A stretch of DNA of 64,000 bases, from contig CAYXPY010000005.1 in NCBI GenBank assembly GCA_964467345.1, forward strand, positions 15,413 to 79,412, in the 5' to 3' direction. The notes under the pieces are model-generated. The model was not told where the DNA came from. It searched no databases and saw only the letters and a list, made by a program, of their open reading frames with translations. Shown here in pieces: positions 62,729 through 64,000 of this stretch. Position numbers and translations under genes: made by a program. This DNA is from SM1-50 sp964467345. GTDB taxonomy: Archaea > Thermoplasmatota > E2 > DHVEG-1. Position 1 is the stretch's first letter. Each line of letters begins with the position of its first letter.

Positions 62729-63703
62729 TTATGAAACGCGGGATTTTTTTTGTGCCCAATCAATGGTATCTGTCACGGTCTCTTCCATAGTATATTGGGG
62801 AATATATCCGATTGTCGAGGCTCGACTTGTGTCAAAAGTCCTATTTGTCCCGAGAGTCCTGATCTGATGACGAGTAATGGGTGGTTCTCGTCCGGTAGGT
62901 AGCCAAGCTGTCTCGGCAAAGGTTGCAAGAACGAGAGCAGTCGAAAGCGATAATGTTCTTGTTGGTGGTGGAATTGAAAGCGCTGATGCTATTGTTTCAA
63001 TGTATGCTTGGACTGTGCAATCGAAACTTTTAACGTTAATTGCCTGACCCTTTGCTTTGGTTTGTTCGGCGGCATGACGCAGGCAGGTTGCCACGTCTCG
63101 TACATCAACGATAGAAATCGTAGTCTGTGGTGTATTTACATAGAAAAAGTGTCCTTGTTGAAGAGTTCGGATGAATTGTGACGTTTTATAGTTGCGTGGA
63201 CCAGTGATCCAAGGGGCTCGAATAGCGGTAACATGCATATTATACGTCTTACCGTAATGCCAGAGAAGTTGTTCTGCGAGGTATTTGCTTTTTCCATACT
63301 TCGTTTTCGGTATAGTCGCGTGTTCTTCTTTGAGAACAGGAATTTGTGGGAAACCATAGATTGAGGTAGTGCTCATTAAAATAAAATTGCGAACGCCGGA
63401 TTGGGTGCTTGCTTCAAGGAGGTTCTTTGTACCTTTTGTGTTGACTGTATAAAATGAACGAAGGTATCGTTGTTCATGGGGTAGCGCCGCTATGTGAAAA
63501 ACAGCATCGTTTCCTTTGCAGGCCGTGGATAGTAAAGATATATCAGAAAGATCGCCGGTTATTAGAGAAATAGGTTTTCCTTTGAGATACGTAAGATTAC
63601 TTGTTGGACGGACCAGAACATTTACTGTATAGTCGTTGTTCATAAGTTCATCAACAAGGTGACTCCCTACAAATCCAGATCCTCCAGTTACTAAAGCACG
63701 CAT
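62729..63703 (-). CDS. NAD(P)-dependent epimerase/dehydratase (paralogue of the gene at 130)
   Basis: The 324-residue product is an extended SDR with GGSGFVGSH, MSTTSIYGFP (Ser/Thr site) and YGKSKYLAEQ (Tyr-x-x-x-Lys). The catalytic set is intact. It shares long stretches with the first gene of the window (HIAALP, GTKNLL, VKSFD). The neighbouring asparagine-synthase-like gene could belong to the same sugar or glycan pathway, by inference. The start has no strong ribosome site but matches its paralogue. Confidence 0.9.
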   Translation of the reverse strand: MRALVTGGSGFVGSHLVDELMNNDYTVNVLVRPTSNLTYLKGKPISLITGDLSDISLLSTACKGNDAVFHIAALPHEQRYLRSFYTVNTKGTKNLLEASTQSGVRNFILMSTTSIYGFPQIPVLKEEHATIPKTKYGKSKYLAEQLLWHYGKTYNMHVTAIRAPWITGPRNYKTSQFIRTLQQGHFFYVNTPQTTISIVDVRDVATCLRHAAEQTKAKGQAINVKSFDCTVQAYIETIASALSIPPPTRTLSLSTALVLATFAETAWLPTGREPPITRHQIRTLGTNRTFDTSRASTIGYIPQYTMEETVTDTIDWAQKKSRVS

Positions 63704-63859
63704 TTCATTTCAACCTAGTATTTACTTTAAGAATAATATATGATTTATTCTCATTTTAACATATGGTACGATAGACTTCAGATTCACATAGAATTTCGAT
63801 AGAATTCCTTCGTTATGTTAGTTTTAGACATCAACAGGATTAAAAAATAAGGGTTAAAA

Positions 63860-63948
63860 TCCCTCTGGAGGACTGCTTGCTAGAGGTTCAACGCTCCCGG
63901 AGGGTCCGAAAAAAACACCGTTTTTTCTCCTGTTGGACGAGTATAAAG
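63860..63948. repeat. Repeat unit adjoining the tRNA-Glu 3' end
   Basis: GCTAGAGGTTCAACGCTCC (63879-63897), GGAGGGTC, a T-run and TCTCCTGTTGGACGAG lead into the tRNA end. The same order occurs at 60.6 kb. Upstream, 63704-63859 is AT-rich with no gene. Confidence 0.65.
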
Positions 63949-64000
63949 TGCTCCCGTCGGGATTTGAACCCGAGTCGAAGCCTCGAGAGGGCTTCATGAT
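63949..64000 (-). tRNA. tRNA-Glu (CTC anticodon), truncated by the window edge
   Basis: Read on the minus strand, the anticodon stem AAGCC/GGCTT encloses loop CTCTCGA with anticodon CTC. A four-base variable loop (CGAC) follows, then the T-arm TCGGG-TTCAAAT-CCCGA, the acceptor half CGGGAGC and discriminator A. No CCA is encoded. The four-base variable loop is typical of tRNA-Glu. The 5' part lies beyond the window. Its 3' end faces left, toward the accessory modules. Confidence 0.88.

Noticed and set aside
48000..64000. A CRISPR array, because of several repeats in the accessory region.
   Set aside because: Copies are few, widely and unevenly spaced, vary in length, and no cas genes are present.
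48000..64000. Insertion sequence or integrase gene to explain the modular layout.
   Set aside because: No transposase or tyrosine/serine recombinase motifs were found in any frame I examined.

Overview
The window looks like a chromosomal scaffold from an uncultured archaeon. Promoters are BRE/TATA-like, several genes are leaderless, and others carry GGAGG/GGTGA ribosome sites. Archaeal-type genes include DUF763, a Dps-like ferritin, FprA and an ArsP permease, and there is an archaeal-type tRNA-Glu. The many large exported proteins (gingipain-like C25 peptidases, an M14 carboxypeptidase, PKD/VCBS propellers, transglutaminase-fold proteins) recall sediment Thermoplasmata such as MBG-D/Thermoprofundales. 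That placement is inference from gene content, not a phylogenetic result. Two 100-N runs (13786-13885 and 23250-23349) show it is a scaffold assembly.

Layout. 0.1-6.2 kb: an SDR epimerase, a tight minus-strand operon (LuxE-like, transglutaminase-like, Nramp-like) and DUF763. 6.4-13.1 kb: exported M14 carboxypeptidase, an exported transglutaminase-fold protein that probably starts at ATT, two cyclophilins and a dCTP deaminase/dUTPase-fold protein. 13.2-16.6 kb (minus): VCBS/PKD protein and FprA. 16.8-37.6 kb (plus): an alpha-toroid protein, then a cell-surface locus with a ~1,880-residue repeat protein, two smaller paralogues of its C-terminal part, a three-gene cluster ending in a membrane PAS protein, and two C25-type peptidases around an FnIII-like lipoprotein. 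37.7-43.1 kb: small soluble and membrane proteins, including an alkyltransferase-like protein and a RibD-type reductase. 43.1-46.5 kb: an anaerobe-style oxidative-stress and metal block (ferritin-like, Dps-like, peroxiredoxin, Fur/PerR regulator, ZupT) with palindromes at two promoters.

48-64 kb is accessory. Two tandem ASST paralogues and a seven-repeat propeller protein are followed by a transglutaminase-like gene and an eight-gene ArsR/ArsP/thiol-redox operon, then a RelE-type toxin-antitoxin locus with an extra 48-residue antitoxin-like gene, then an asparagine-synthase-like gene and a second epimerase. A partial tRNA-Glu(CTC) lies at the right edge with its 3' end facing left. Exact copies of that 3' end recur in one orientation at 54.0, 59.6 and 60.7 kb, and a larger diverged repeat family, which also has a copy at 48.1 kb, surrounds them. 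This is the geometry expected if modules accreted one after another at the tRNA 3' end, although no integrase is visible.

The main candidates for something new are the tRNA-bounded modular island, a shared C-terminal signature (RFPxAFxLLRxLMG-like) on three exported propeller proteins, the internal signal-like segment and domain insertion in the giant surface protein, and the redox operon around ArsP.
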